A stretch of 64,000 nt of DNA from UBA11400 sp964473555 (lineage in GTDB: Bacteria; Bacteroidota; Rhodothermia; Balneolales; HLUCCA01). The stretch lies in the NCBI GenBank assembly GCA_964473555.1, contig CAYYPL010000001.1, forward strand, positions 552,983 to 616,982. The letters run 5' to 3'. Below the pieces are notes generated by a model, which worked only from the letters and a program-made list of their open reading frames with translations, made no database searches and was not told the origin of the DNA. This document shows positions 44,553-53,653 of the stretch, in pieces. Each line of letters opens with the position of its first letter. Positions within the stretch are counted from its first letter, which is position 1. The position numbers and the translations under genes are program-made.

Positions 44553-44750
44553 ATGCCAAAATTCAAAAGCAACAGTGGGGCGAAAAAACGTGTTCAGCTC
44601 ACCGGTTCCGGCCGTTTGAAAAGAAAAAAAGCGTTCAAACGTCACATTTTGACCAAAAAATCAGCTAAGCGTAAGCGCAACCTCCGTGGCAGCACGTTGG
44701 TGTCGGAGGCTGACGAGAAAAACATAAAAATGCTCGTCCCTTACCTCTAA
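44553..44750 (+). CDS. rpmI: Ribosomal protein L35
   Basis: A 65-residue basic ribosomal protein with the family signature MPKFKSNSGAKKR and a conserved centre (GRLKRKKAFKRHILTKKSAKRKRNL). Length and order (infC-rpmI-rplT) are standard. An infC-rpmI gap of about 260 nt, holding the heptad array and a candidate promoter, is unusually long. Confidence 0.97.
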   Translation: MPKFKSNSGAKKRVQLTGSGRLKRKKAFKRHILTKKSAKRKRNLRGSTLVSEADEKNIKMLVPYL

Positions 44751-44800
44751 GTTTTCGTTTATCTATCAACAATAACATTAACAGTTAAACTTACAATAAA

Positions 44801-45151
44801 ATGCCACGTTCATCAAATAATGTGGCTTCCCGTCGCCGTCGCAAAAAGATCTTAGGTCTTGCGAAAGGTTACTGGGGCGCGAGAAGTAAAGTCTACACTG
44901 TAGCGAAGAACACGGTTGAAAAAGCACTGCTTTATCAATACCGTGATCGCCGTGTCCGTAAGCGTGAATTCAGAAAACTCTGGATCGCGCGGATCAACGC
45001 TGCAGCTCGCCTCCACGATGTAACCTACTCAAAGTTGATGGGAGCCATGAAATCCAAAAACATGGAAATCAACCGCAAGGTCCTGGCAGACCTGGCCGTT
45101 TTTGAACCAGCCGCTTTCCAGGCGATCGTTCAAACGGCTCTTGCCAAGTAA
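44801..45151 (+). CDS. rplT: Ribosomal protein L20
   Basis: A 116-residue 23S rRNA-binding protein needed early in 50S assembly. The signature includes RRRRKKILGLAKGYWGARSK, the YRDRRVRKREFRKLWIARINA helix and YSKLMGAM. In other bacteria L20 represses its own operon through the leader before rpmI. It starts 50 nt after rpmI and is followed by a strong hairpin with a T-run. Confidence 0.97.
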   Translation: MPRSSNNVASRRRRKKILGLAKGYWGARSKVYTVAKNTVEKALLYQYRDRRVRKREFRKLWIARINAAARLHDVTYSKLMGAMKSKNMEINRKVLADLAVFEPAAFQAIVQTALAK

Positions 45152-45164
45152 TTGCACCATGCAT

Positions 45165-45199
45165 AACCGGCAAGTACCCAGTGCTTGCCGGTTTTTTTA
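45165..45199 (+). terminator. Terminator/attenuator hairpin between rplT and pheS
   Basis: A perfect 8-bp stem CCGGCAAG (45167-45174) / CTTGCCGG (45184-45191) with a 9-nt loop is followed by seven T. It ends 16 nt before the pheS ATG, leaving no room for a new promoter. pheST must therefore be read through it or started inside the upstream region. Confidence 0.8.
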
Positions 45200-45214
45200 T
45201 TTTATACAGGGGAT

Positions 45215-46225
45215 ATGAAGGAAAAAACGCAGGAAATTCGGTCTGAAATCGCACAGTTTCACATTTCAGATGCTCACTCGCTCGAGCAGTATCGACTCAA
45301 GTACTTGTCTAAGAAAGGGGTCATCCCAGGCTTGTTCTCGATCATGGGGCAAGTGTCTGCCGAAGAACGAGGAGCCGTTGGTAAACTGCTGAACGAGCTT
45401 AAGGACTATGCTCAGTCTGTGTATGAGGAAGCAAAAACCATAATTGAGTCTTCTACTGCTCAAAAACGCTCAATCGCAGACGACATCACTCTGCCGGGTA
45501 CTATCCAACAGCACGGATCTTTACACCCCTTAACCCTTACGCTTCAGGAAATCAAGAAAGTATTCTTCCGCCTCGGATTCTCCATCGCCGATGGACCCGA
45601 AATCGAAGACGATTTTCATAACTTCACGTCGCTAAACTTCCCTCCCGAGCATCCCGCCCGCGATATGCAGGATACGTTCTATATCAACAAGGATGAATCC
45701 GATATCAGCAAGGACCTGCTTTTGCGCACACACACCTCTCCGGTGCAAATCCGCAAGATGCTTGAACAGCGCCCTCCTATACGCGCTATCATGCCAGGAC
45801 GCGTATATCGAAATGAGTCTGTCACCTACAAGTCCTACTTCCTGTTTCATCAGGTGGAAGCGCTGTATGTAGATAAAAACGTCAATTTTGCCGAACTCAA
45901 AGAAACCCTGGTCATGCTGGCCGAGATGGTGTTCAACCGTAAGGTCACCTACCGACTGCGTCCCTCCTTTTTCCCGTTTACTGAACCGAGTCTTGAAATG
46001 GATATCTGGTGGGAATCACCGGGCAAGCCAGGTCGCTGGCTCGAGATTCTGGGTGCCGGAATGGTCCATCCTAATGTGTTGAAGTCGGTGGATATCGATC
46101 CTGAGGTCTACTCCGGATTTGCCCTTGGAATGGGCGTCGAGCGTATCGCTTCGCTGCGTTATGATGTCGACGACATCCGCATCTACTACGAAAATGACCT
46201 GCGTTTCCTTGAACAGTTTCAGTAA
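45215..46225 (+). CDS. pheS: Phenylalanyl-tRNA synthetase alpha subunit
   Basis: A 336-residue catalytic subunit of the (alpha-beta)2 enzyme. The N-terminal coiled-coil (about 1-85) contacts tRNA(Phe). The class II core shows HPLTLTLQEIKKVFFRLGF, DTFYINKD...LLRTHTSPVQIR, the Phe-pocket FFPFTEPSLEMDIWW and GMGVERI (motif 3). The ATG at 45215 gives the usual N-terminus; an in-frame TTG at 45185 lies in the terminator hairpin. pheT follows 16 nt later. Confidence 0.97.
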   Translation: MKEKTQEIRSEIAQFHISDAHSLEQYRLKYLSKKGVIPGLFSIMGQVSAEERGAVGKLLNELKDYAQSVYEEAKTIIESSTAQKRSIADDITLPGTIQQHGSLHPLTLTLQEIKKVFFRLGFSIADGPEIEDDFHNFTSLNFPPEHPARDMQDTFYINKDESDISKDLLLRTHTSPVQIRKMLEQRPPIRAIMPGRVYRNESVTYKSYFLFHQVEALYVDKNVNFAELKETLVMLAEMVFNRKVTYRLRPSFFPFTEPSLEMDIWWESPGKPGRWLEILGAGMVHPNVLKSVDIDPEVYSGFALGMGVERIASLRYDVDDIRIYYENDLRFLEQFQ

Positions 46226-46241
46226 GCTTTGACCCATACTC

Positions 46242-48656
46242 ATGAAAATTTCATACAATTGGCTTAAAAATTACCTCGATTTCGATCAGACTCCGCAAGA
46301 AGTTGCCGATATCCTAACCCTGACCGGACTCGAAGTGGAAGAGATTACCCAAATCGGGTCCGCTCTCGAAGGCGTGGTGGTTGGAAAAGTATTGATCTGT
46401 GAAAAACACCCGAATGCCGACAAACTCAGCGTTTGTAAGGTTGATACGGGTAAAGAAACCGTTCAGATTGTGTGTGGAGCACCGAATGTGGCAGCAGGAC
46501 AAACCGTCGCCGTGGCAACCGTTGGCACCGAACTTCCACTCGAAATGCCAGATGGCACAAATCTGGTAATCCGCAAATCGAAGATTCGTGGTGAAGTATC
46601 CGAGGGAATGATCTGTGCTGCAGATGAACTCGGTCTTGGCGAAGATCACAGCGGAATCATGGTTCTGAAAGACCAGTTTAAAGCAGGTACTCCAATTTCA
46701 GGGGTACTAAATCTGAACATCGATCATGTCATGGAAATCGGGCTCACGCCTAACCGTCCTGACGCCAGTTGCCATCTGGGAGTAGCTCGTGATTTGGCAG
46801 CCGTATTGAACAAATCACTGAAAAAGCCATTTTCATCGCTCAAATCCCATCCAGAATCCGATCTGGAGGGAGAAATCACTGTTGAGATCAAAGATCCGGA
46901 GCTGTGCCATCGTTATGTTGGTATGTTGATCCGAAACGTGGAGGTCATACCCTCCCCTGACTGGCTCCAGAACAAACTCCGAGCCATCGGACTGCGTCCA
47001 ATCAATGCCATTGTAGATGCAACCAACTATGTGCTTCACGAGCTCGGACAACCGCTACACGCCTTTGACTTCGATTTGTTAAAACATAAAAGTATCGTTG
47101 TTCAGACCTTTGACAAAGCGCGAACGTTTGTCACACTCGACGAGCAGGAACGTAAGATTCCGGCAGGAAGTCTGTTTATCTGTGATGGCGACATTCCGGT
47201 AGCTTTGGCTGGAATCATGGGTGGTGGAAATAGCGAAATTAACAACAATACAAAGACAGTTTTCCTTGAAAGTGCCTATTTCGAGCCTGTTGGGATCCGA
47301 AAGACATCTAAATCGATCGGACTGCAAACCGATTCATCCTACCGTTTCGAGCGGGGCATCGATCCGAATATCACGTATGCAGCAGCAAAACGGTGTGCAG
47401 AATTGATTGCTGAGTTAACCGGTGGATCCATCGAAAATGGATACATTGATGTACATCCGATTGTGACCGAACCCAGGACAGTTTCATTGAGGCTGGTTCG
47501 TCTGAATCGGATTCTTGGTATGGAATTTACCGCAAATCAGGCGGTTTCGATTCTGAAATCCCTCGAATTCGATGTCAAAAAGAATGGCGGAGACGAAATG
47601 TACGTTACCGTACCAACCTTCCGTCCAGATGTGACCACCGAAATCGATTTGATCGAAGAAGTAGCCAGAATTTTCGACTATAACAAGATTCCGAATCCGG
47701 ACTACATTAAGTTTTCTCGTCCCGAGCAGCTACCTTTTCGTGAGCAGTTTCAGGATCGGGTACGGGATCTACTGGTAAATCTGGGTCACCGAGAAATCTA
47801 TGCTAATTCCCTGCTTCCGCAGCGTGAGGCCGAGCTTTTTGCTACTGAGAATGAATTGATCTTCACACTAAATCCTATTTCCAAGGACACATCGGTCATG
47901 CGTCCATCGCTTGTACCGGGATTCATCCGCGCAGCGGCGTTTAATTTCAACCGGAATGCAAAAGGGGTACGATTATTTGAAATTGGGAACACCTTCAAAA
48001 GGGACGAGAAAAGCACTTTCCATGTTGGAATTCGTGAAGAAACCCATGTTTTGATTGGATGTGGCGGAGAAAACACATCAGCTTCATGGAACAGAAAACC
48101 TATTCAATACAGCATATTTGACATCAAAGGTTCAATCGACAGGGTACTTAGCGATCTTAGAATTGCTGATAAAATCAGGATTGAGAAAGTTGATGACAAT
48201 AAACTGGTATACCTGGCTGACAAGAATTGGGTTGGTGAAGTAATGATTCTTCCTGGTGATCAGAAAAAAATCTTTGATACCAGTGAGGAGTTGTTCTGTG
48301 CAGAGTTTTCACTGACACGACTTCAGATACTTGCAGAACAGGTGAATGCGTTAAAATACACCCCTGTTCCGAAATTCCCGGGTGTAGAGTTCGATCTTGC
48401 ACTTATTGTCGATCATGCCACTTCGGCAGGTGATCTTGCAGATGCCATTCGTCAAAACGGAACCCAGAGACTCACCGACATCCAGGTTTTTGACCTCTTC
48501 GAAGGAAAAAGTGTTGGTGAAGGTAAAAAGAGCATCGCTTTTCGGTTAACATTCATAGATACCTCTATGACATTGACTATTAAAGATGTGGATAGTATCA
48601 TTAGCAAGATCCTGAAACGTTTGAATCAAGAATTCGGCGCTGTACTTAGAAGCTAA
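46242..48656 (+). CDS. pheT: Phenylalanyl-tRNA synthetase beta subunit
   Basis: An 804-residue subunit. The N-terminal start MKISYNWLKNYLDFDQTPQE is followed by an EMAP-type tRNA-binding OB fold (about 40-150). The B3/B4 editing domain (about 210-380) and B5 domain (about 400-475) come next, then a degenerate class II core with FNFNRNAKGVRLFEIG. The C-terminal FDX-ACB domain (about 710-804, with FPGVEFDLALIVD) binds the anticodon. The length is normal. Confidence 0.97.
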   Translation: MKISYNWLKNYLDFDQTPQEVADILTLTGLEVEEITQIGSALEGVVVGKVLICEKHPNADKLSVCKVDTGKETVQIVCGAPNVAAGQTVAVATVGTELPLEMPDGTNLVIRKSKIRGEVSEGMICAADELGLGEDHSGIMVLKDQFKAGTPISGVLNLNIDHVMEIGLTPNRPDASCHLGVARDLAAVLNKSLKKPFSSLKSHPESDLEGEITVEIKDPELCHRYVGMLIRNVEVIPSPDWLQNKLRAIGLRPINAIVDATNYVLHELGQPLHAFDFDLLKHKSIVVQTFDKARTFVTLDEQERKIPAGSLFICDGDIPVALAGIMGGGNSEINNNTKTVFLESAYFEPVGIRKTSKSIGLQTDSSYRFERGIDPNITYAAAKRCAELIAELTGGSIENGYIDVHPIVTEPRTVSLRLVRLNRILGMEFTANQAVSILKSLEFDVKKNGGDEMYVTVPTFRPDVTTEIDLIEEVARIFDYNKIPNPDYIKFSRPEQLPFREQFQDRVRDLLVNLGHREIYANSLLPQREAELFATENELIFTLNPISKDTSVMRPSLVPGFIRAAAFNFNRNAKGVRLFEIGNTFKRDEKSTFHVGIREETHVLIGCGGENTSASWNRKPIQYSIFDIKGSIDRVLSDLRIADKIRIEKVDDNKLVYLADKNWVGEVMILPGDQKKIFDTSEELFCAEFSLTRLQILAEQVNALKYTPVPKFPGVEFDLALIVDHATSAGDLADAIRQNGTQRLTDIQVFDLFEGKSVGEGKKSIAFRLTFIDTSMTLTIKDVDSIISKILKRLNQEFGAVLRS

Positions 48657-48681
48657 TACTAATTTTGCCGTGAGTCCTGAT

Positions 48682-48927
48682 ATGTCGCTACATCACAAGA
48701 TATTAGTCTCACTGGAAGAGCTGGAAATAGCCTGTCGTGACCTTAAAGAGGAAAATCTTGCCTTAAAAAACCAGGTTTCGAAACTAGAAGCGTCCTTGAA
48801 AGCTGTAACAACAAACTCTGAGACTGTTTCGAGGGACATCTTGAGTGATAATGATCGAATTGCAGTAAGAAATCAGATTCAGACCTATATCAAAAGAATC
48901 GATGATATCCTGGAGGAAAGTGCATGA
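48682..48927 (+). CDS. Small coiled-coil protein upstream of zapA
   Basis: 81 residues with heptad-like Leu/Glu/Lys spacing (LVSLEELEIACRDLKEENL onward), predicted to form a coiled coil much like ZapB-type or septum-associated proteins. The stop overlaps the zapA start (ATGA), so the two are translationally coupled and may work together at the division ring. The GTG at 48670 is a less likely start than the ATG at 48682. The assignment rests on composition and context only. Confidence 0.75.
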   Translation: MSLHHKILVSLEELEIACRDLKEENLALKNQVSKLEASLKAVTTNSETVSRDILSDNDRIAVRNQIQTYIKRIDDILEESA

Positions 48928-49223
48928 ATTCCATTCGCGTGAACATCCTGGGCAAGTCGTATCCTTTGAAGGTACTCGAAGGCGAGGAGCAACTCATGGA
49001 GCAGATTGCTGACTATGTGAATTCCAGATTTCAGCTCTTCAAACGGGAACTCAGTACTCATCCGGAACATACGATCATGGTTCTGGCCAGTTTAAGTATC
49101 GCCGAGGAACTTTTTGCATTGCAACGAAGTCAACAATCTACTGAACCAACCACGTTGACTTCTGTTCAAGTTTCCGAAATTTCTGAGCGAATTGAGCAAC
49201 TTTTAAGTGACATTAAGTCCTGA
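48924..49223 (+). CDS. zapA: Cell division protein ZapA
   Basis: A 99-residue FtsZ-associated protein that promotes Z-ring bundling. The N-terminal SIRVNILGKSYPLKVLEGEE and the IADYVNSRFQLFKREL segment match ZapA. A C-terminal helix would form the tetrameric coiled coil. It is followed by a 6S-like RNA, the same order as in many bacteria. Confidence 0.9.
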   Translation: MNSIRVNILGKSYPLKVLEGEEQLMEQIADYVNSRFQLFKRELSTHPEHTIMVLASLSIAEELFALQRSQQSTEPTTLTSVQVSEISERIEQLLSDIKS

Positions 49224-49247
49224 ATTTCGCATATTACCGGCAGATTT

Positions 49248-49432
49248 AGCGCTATTGAGGTTTAAAGGTTAAGACTTTAACTATTAACAATAACCTAGGG
49301 CTACGATCTTTGGTCGGCTATGACATGCCTCACTGCTTCGGCAGTCCAGTGGAAGTCAGACCCAATTAAGACGTTACCCACATTGTATTACAAGGGTTAT
49401 AGTTCTTCTCCTTCCCTCAATAGCGTTTTTTT
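49248..49432 (+). ncRNA. ssrS: 6S RNA (6S-Flavo-like)
   Basis: About 185 nt between zapA and ymdB with no ORF and clear long-range pairing. The perfect 11-bp closing helix CGCTATTGAGG (49250-49260) / CCTCAATAGCG (49415-49425) is followed by TTTTTTTATTTT. Inner pairings are ATAACC(T) with (A)GGGTTAT, GGTC with GACC, and a terminal ACTGC-TTCG-GCAGT hairpin (49332-49345). The rod with internal bulges and the position after zapA match 6S RNA, which mimics an open promoter and binds sigma-70 RNA polymerase in stationary phase. The exact ends are not known. Confidence 0.75.
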
Positions 49433-49464
49433 ATTTTCGTTCACTTTGAGTCTATCTCGCCTAT

Positions 49465-50280
49465 ATGTCACAACCTATTACGGTTCTTTTCATTGCAGAC
49501 ATTGTCGGAACCCCTGGAATTCAGATTCTGGAAACGCTACTTCCCGCACTTAAAACCAAGTACAAACCTGATTTCATCATTGCAAACGGCGAAAATTCGC
49601 ACGAAGGCATGGGAATCAACGAGGAAATCGTCAAGCATTTGTACAGTATTGGCGTGGATGTGGTTACTGGCGGTAATCATTCATTCGACAAGTGGAAAAT
49701 CCTTCCCTACATGAAAGCCGACAAGAATCTGCTTCGCCCGTTGAATTATCCCAAGGGAGTCAACGGTTACGGATTCGGGGTGTATGATATTCACGGAACC
49801 AGTCATAAAATCGGTGTGTTGAACATGCAGGGACGCACATTCTTGCCTTCCATCGATGATCCGTTTCGTTCTGCGGACTGGGCACTGGAAAAACTGGCAG
49901 AAGAGACGAAACTGATATTTGTCGACTTCCATGCTGAAGCCACTGCAGAGAAAGTTGCCTTTGGCTGGTACCTCGACGGGCGCGCATCGGTTATGGTGGG
50001 AACGCACACGCACATTCCGACCAACGATGCCAAGATTTTACCACGTGGTCTCGGATACATTACCGATGCAGGTATGACCGGATCCTTCAATTCCGTTATT
50101 GGGATGGATAAAGACACCGCGCTGCGTCGATTTATGCTGGGGACGCCTCAAAAATACATCGGAGCCAATGGCGACAATCGAATATGTGGAGTCATGGCAA
50201 AAATTGATCCGGAAAAAGGTACCTGTGTCCATATAGAATCCGTAATTTACCCCTCGTTCAACAATTCCAACTTGAAATAA
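49465..50280 (+). CDS. ymdB: YmdB-family metallophosphoesterase
   Basis: A 271-residue TIGR00282/YmdB protein. The metal ligands are visible in FIADIVGTPG, IIANGENSHEG, GGNHSFDKW, DFHAEATAEK and VGTHTHIPTND. YmdB proteins hydrolyse 2',3'-cyclic nucleotides and affect biofilm and sporulation in Bacillus, where the gene follows rny (RNase Y). Here it directly follows a 6S-like RNA, and lolD starts 1 nt after it. Confidence 0.92.
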   Translation: MSQPITVLFIADIVGTPGIQILETLLPALKTKYKPDFIIANGENSHEGMGINEEIVKHLYSIGVDVVTGGNHSFDKWKILPYMKADKNLLRPLNYPKGVNGYGFGVYDIHGTSHKIGVLNMQGRTFLPSIDDPFRSADWALEKLAEETKLIFVDFHAEATAEKVAFGWYLDGRASVMVGTHTHIPTNDAKILPRGLGYITDAGMTGSFNSVIGMDKDTALRRFMLGTPQKYIGANGDNRICGVMAKIDPEKGTCVHIESVIYPSFNNSNLK

Positions 50281-50281
50281 A

Positions 50282-50968
50282 ATGCTCAGGATCGAATCCG
50301 TAACCAAGGTTTATCCCGCAAAAGCCGGTGCTGCGAAAGCAGAAGTGCTCAAGGGAGTCGATTTGAGTATTGAGGAAGGTACCGTAACTGCGATAGTGGG
50401 TGCAAGTGGATCCGGCAAAAGTACTCTGATGCATATTTTAGGAGGGCTTGATCGTCCCACATCGGGAAGTGTTTACTTCAAGGGTGAAAACATCGCTACC
50501 TACTCGGAGGATGCGATGTCAACATACAGAAACACTCACATAGGATTCGTCTTCCAATTTCATCATTTGTTGCCTGAGTTCACCGCGCTCGAGAATGTCA
50601 TGATGCCGGCACTCATCAGAAATGAATCCGAGTCCAGTGTACGTCAAAAAGCAGTTGCGCAGCTGGAACAATTCGGTCTTGGGCACCGACTGGATCACAG
50701 GCCAACGATGTTATCTGGTGGTGAGCAGCAGCGTGTGGCCATCGCTAGGGCGCTGATCAATGAACCCAGCCTACTACTTGCTGATGAGCCTACTGGTAAT
50801 CTGGACGAAAAAACGACCCAGGAACTGATTACCCAGCTCATCGACCTGCGAAACTCCAGCAATCTGACTCTGATTATGGTCACACACGATATGGATATTG
50901 CGCGACAGTGCGATCGCATTTTAACTCTGAAAAACGGTGTAATCCATTCAGATTCATTAGACAATTAA
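50282..50968 (+). CDS. lolD: Lipoprotein-releasing ABC transporter ATPase
   Basis: 228 residues with all ABC ATPase motifs: Walker A GASGSGKSTL, Q-loop FVFQFHHLLPEFTALENVMM, signature LSGGEQQRVAIARAL and Walker B LLLADEPTGNLD. The MacB/LolD subgroup (long helix GLGHRLDHRP before the signature) releases lipoproteins from the inner membrane or drives export. The membrane partner (lolC/E) is not in the window. Confidence 0.93.
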   Translation: MLRIESVTKVYPAKAGAAKAEVLKGVDLSIEEGTVTAIVGASGSGKSTLMHILGGLDRPTSGSVYFKGENIATYSEDAMSTYRNTHIGFVFQFHHLLPEFTALENVMMPALIRNESESSVRQKAVAQLEQFGLGHRLDHRPTMLSGGEQQRVAIARALINEPSLLLADEPTGNLDEKTTQELITQLIDLRNSSNLTLIMVTHDMDIARQCDRILTLKNGVIHSDSLDN

Positions 50969-51033
50969 GCGCAAATGTCTTAATTTTGGCGCTTTACAAT
51001 TTAATAAATGCAACTCGAAAGAAGTTAACTCAC

Positions 51034-51723
51034 ATGTCAAAGAATTTCACTAAAGAACAGCTCGAAACCGATGCCTTGGTAACTGGATATGCCAAAACAG
51101 TTACCTATGTTAAAACACACACTTCCACGATTGTTGGAATCGTTGTTGGGGTGATTGTCCTGATTGGAGGAGCAGTTGGATACTCTTTTTATAGCCAGAA
51201 TCAGGAGCGTGAAGCTCAGGCTTTTTTAGGGTATGCTGAGCAGTCCTATATCCGTGCGGATTACGAAACTGCATTGAATGGTGATAATTCTGCAATGGGA
51301 GTTGGACTGGCGGCCATAGTAAAAAACTACGGTGGCACCAATGCCGGAAACATGGCTCGATTCTATGCAGCGATCAGTGAGCTGGAGTTGGGAAACACTG
51401 ATATGGCGCTTGGATATATGAGTGACTTCAAAGCTCCCAAAGGCATTCTTGGAGTTAATGCGATCAATTTCCATGCAGTTCTTTTGGCCAATGCCGGAGA
51501 GCACAAAAAAGCTGCAGTCCTGTTCAAAAAAGCGGCTGATTGGGATATCAACTCAAGTACTACTCCCTCTAACCTGCTAAGTGCTGCTCAAAGTGCACTT
51601 CGTGCGGGTGACACTACTATGGCTGGTAATCTTGCTGATCAGATCCTGAACGAATACGCTAGTAGTCCAGCAGTTGCTGATGCACGTAAGATTCAGGGGC
51701 AGCTATCAGCAGCGGTCAATTAA
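51034..51723 (+). CDS. Membrane-anchored TPR protein (YfgM/TPR_21-like)
   Basis: A 229-residue protein. One transmembrane helix near residues 35-57 (TIVGIVVGVIVLIGGAVGYSF) is followed by a periplasmic alpha-helical repeat region rich in Ala (AISELELGNTDMALGYMSDF and similar pairs). The pattern matches YfgM/TPR_21 proteins, which interact with envelope chaperones in other bacteria. The ATG at 51034 is chosen; the longer frame from 50908 overlaps lolD. Confidence 0.75.
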   Translation: MSKNFTKEQLETDALVTGYAKTVTYVKTHTSTIVGIVVGVIVLIGGAVGYSFYSQNQEREAQAFLGYAEQSYIRADYETALNGDNSAMGVGLAAIVKNYGGTNAGNMARFYAAISELELGNTDMALGYMSDFKAPKGILGVNAINFHAVLLANAGEHKKAAVLFKKAADWDINSSTTPSNLLSAAQSALRAGDTTMAGNLADQILNEYASSPAVADARKIQGQLSAAVN

Positions 51724-51896
51724 TTGACCGCGAAAACAGACAACAGAAAGCTCTATACGGTCTTTCTTGTAGCCCGTAAACAGGGATAGATATTCCCTGT
51801 TCAGTGTGCCACTTGATGTTAACGGATTACTTTTCTGGGTCAAAGTGTTGGCCGCTCTTGGTTGGTTGATTGCGTCATTAACTAAAGTAAATACCT
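51724..51896. other. Intergenic region with one hairpin
   Basis: The 173-nt gap holds a perfect 7-bp hairpin ACAGGGA (51780-51786) / TCCCTGT (51794-51800) with a TAGATAT loop but no T-run. I see no ORF and no convincing promoter. Confidence 0.4.
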
Positions 51897-52685
51897 ATGA
51901 TTCTGCGTGATTTAAAGTCTGTTTACACCAGGAATAAAAGATATCTTCGATTTGGTAAATCGTATTTAACCAACGAGCATTATCTGGAAGTATCTAAAGC
52001 AATTGAGCAAGAGATTAGTAAATCTCCCAGCCGTACGGAAGTGATTAATTACCTATTGTCGTTAAGGTCCGGTCAGACCAATTACCTGGAAATTGGGGTG
52101 AGGGACCCAGATGATAATTTTTCGCACATTCAGGCTACTCATAAATATGGGGTTGACCCTGGAATTGAATTCGAACAGAATCCCGTTGAATTCAAAATGA
52201 CCAGTGACGCCTTCTTTGAACAGTTGTCGTCGAATGGAGTTTTGTATCCTGAAATCCGTTTCGACGTCATATTCATTGATGGATTACACCTGGCTGAACA
52301 AGTTGATCGAGATATTTTCCATGCGCTGCAGTACATCAAAGAAGATGGATTTGTTGTACTACATGACTGTAATCCGGTTTCAGAATGGCATGCAAGAGAA
52401 CGATTCACTTATCTTCACACACCTGCTCGATTAGCCTGGAATGGTACGACCTGGAAAGCTTTCGCGAAATGGCGTAGTAATCCGGAAGTCTACTCCTGCT
52501 GTATAGACTCCGATTATGGCATTGGAATACTTTCCAAAACACATCAAATTGGAGAAGCTACAAATCTGGAAAATCCCTTTTTTGAATACAACACGTTGGA
52601 AAGACATAAAAAAGAGTTCCTGAATCTGATCGATTTCGCAAGTTTTAAAAAGCCGTTGAGTCCGGATTTGAATGATACGTTGTGA
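51897..52685 (+). CDS. Class I SAM-dependent methyltransferase (Methyltransf_24-like)
   Basis: A 262-residue protein. YLEIGVRDPDDNFSHI is the SAM motif I region, then FDVIFIDGLHLAEQVDRDI and GFVVLHDCNPVSEWHAR, as in the Methyltransf_24 group often found in surface glycan or natural product loci. The substrate is unknown. The neighbouring gene encodes a second methyltransferase of a related type, but a 135-nt gap separates them. Confidence 0.8.
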   Translation: MILRDLKSVYTRNKRYLRFGKSYLTNEHYLEVSKAIEQEISKSPSRTEVINYLLSLRSGQTNYLEIGVRDPDDNFSHIQATHKYGVDPGIEFEQNPVEFKMTSDAFFEQLSSNGVLYPEIRFDVIFIDGLHLAEQVDRDIFHALQYIKEDGFVVLHDCNPVSEWHARERFTYLHTPARLAWNGTTWKAFAKWRSNPEVYSCCIDSDYGIGILSKTHQIGEATNLENPFFEYNTLERHKKEFLNLIDFASFKKPLSPDLNDTL

Positions 52686-52820
52686 TTAAAAGGATGATTG
52701 CCTGATCGAACAACCGGCTAGTACCTTTATGCTACCTAAGTTTAACGGATGAATCATACTGCATTCGATTACACTACTGTTAGTCTGCCCAGTGAATAAC
52801 ATTATTGATTTACGCTCAAC

Positions 52821-53603
52821 ATGAATGAATTAGAATCCCATTTCAGGTCAAACACAAAGCGATTGATCCATAAGTGGAATCACTATTTTGAAATCTATGA
52901 CAGATATTTTCGAACATACAGAGGTCAGCCCGTTACCATACTAGAGATTGGTATTTCACAGGGTGGTAGTTTGCAGATGTGGAAAGAATATTTTGGAGCA
53001 CAGGCTCAAATAATTGGAATGGATATCGATCCGCGTTGCAAACAATTTGAAGAGGACCGAATCCAGGTACACATTGGATCACAGTCAGACCGGAACTTTC
53101 TAAGGGAATTAAAAAATAAGATACCTAAAATTGACATCCTGATAGATGATGGTGGACACACCATGGAGCAGCAAATCATAACCTTTGAAGAGCTTTTTGA
53201 CCACATCAAAGAGGATGGTGTTTATGTGTGTGAAGACCTACACACCTCCTATTGGTTTGAGTATGGAGGTGGACATAAACGAAAGGGGACATTCATTGAG
53301 TACTCCAAAAATTTCATAGATTACTTAAATGCTTTTCATTCAAAACAAAATAGTCTCAAAGTAAACTCTTTTACCAAATCGGTTCATTCCATACATTACT
53401 ACGACAGTATGCTGATCGTTGAGAAACGAAACATGACTCCACCCTACGATGAACAGCGTGGTGAAGCCACTTTTTTACCTGAACCTATCCCTATCAGCTT
53501 TTTTGTAAAGTCTCGGTATAAGATGGCTTCATTAAATATTCGATTTCATACGTTGTTGAATAAAATTATTGGTGTTATCAAAACTAAACGAAACAATAAA
53601 TAG
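52821..53603 (+). CDS. Class I SAM-dependent methyltransferase (MycE/CmcI-like)
   Basis: 260 residues. VTILEIGISQGGSLQMWKEY is motif I, IIGMDIDPRC motif II, and IDILIDDGGHTMEQQI plus DGVYVCEDLHTSYW complete the fold seen in MycE/CmcI-like sugar and cephalosporin O-methyltransferases. The metal ligands are plausible in DDGGH and EDLH. The substrate is unknown; the neighbourhood is accessory. Confidence 0.82.
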   Translation: MNELESHFRSNTKRLIHKWNHYFEIYDRYFRTYRGQPVTILEIGISQGGSLQMWKEYFGAQAQIIGMDIDPRCKQFEEDRIQVHIGSQSDRNFLRELKNKIPKIDILIDDGGHTMEQQIITFEELFDHIKEDGVYVCEDLHTSYWFEYGGGHKRKGTFIEYSKNFIDYLNAFHSKQNSLKVNSFTKSVHSIHYYDSMLIVEKRNMTPPYDEQRGEATFLPEPIPISFFVKSRYKMASLNIRFHTLLNKIIGVIKTKRNNK

Positions 53604-53653
53604 ACGTAATTTGGATGATACTCAATCCGGTTTAATTTTAGTTCCTCAGTAGC

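Noticed and set aside
45159..45218. pheM-like leader peptide in the strict E. coli sense
   Set aside because: The Phe codons lie in the T-run after the hairpin, not before it, so ribosome stalling there could not prevent termination in the classical way. Kept only as a weaker coupling idea.
51780..51800. Terminator after the TPR gene
   Set aside because: A perfect 7-bp hairpin, but no T-run follows, so it is listed only as a hairpin.
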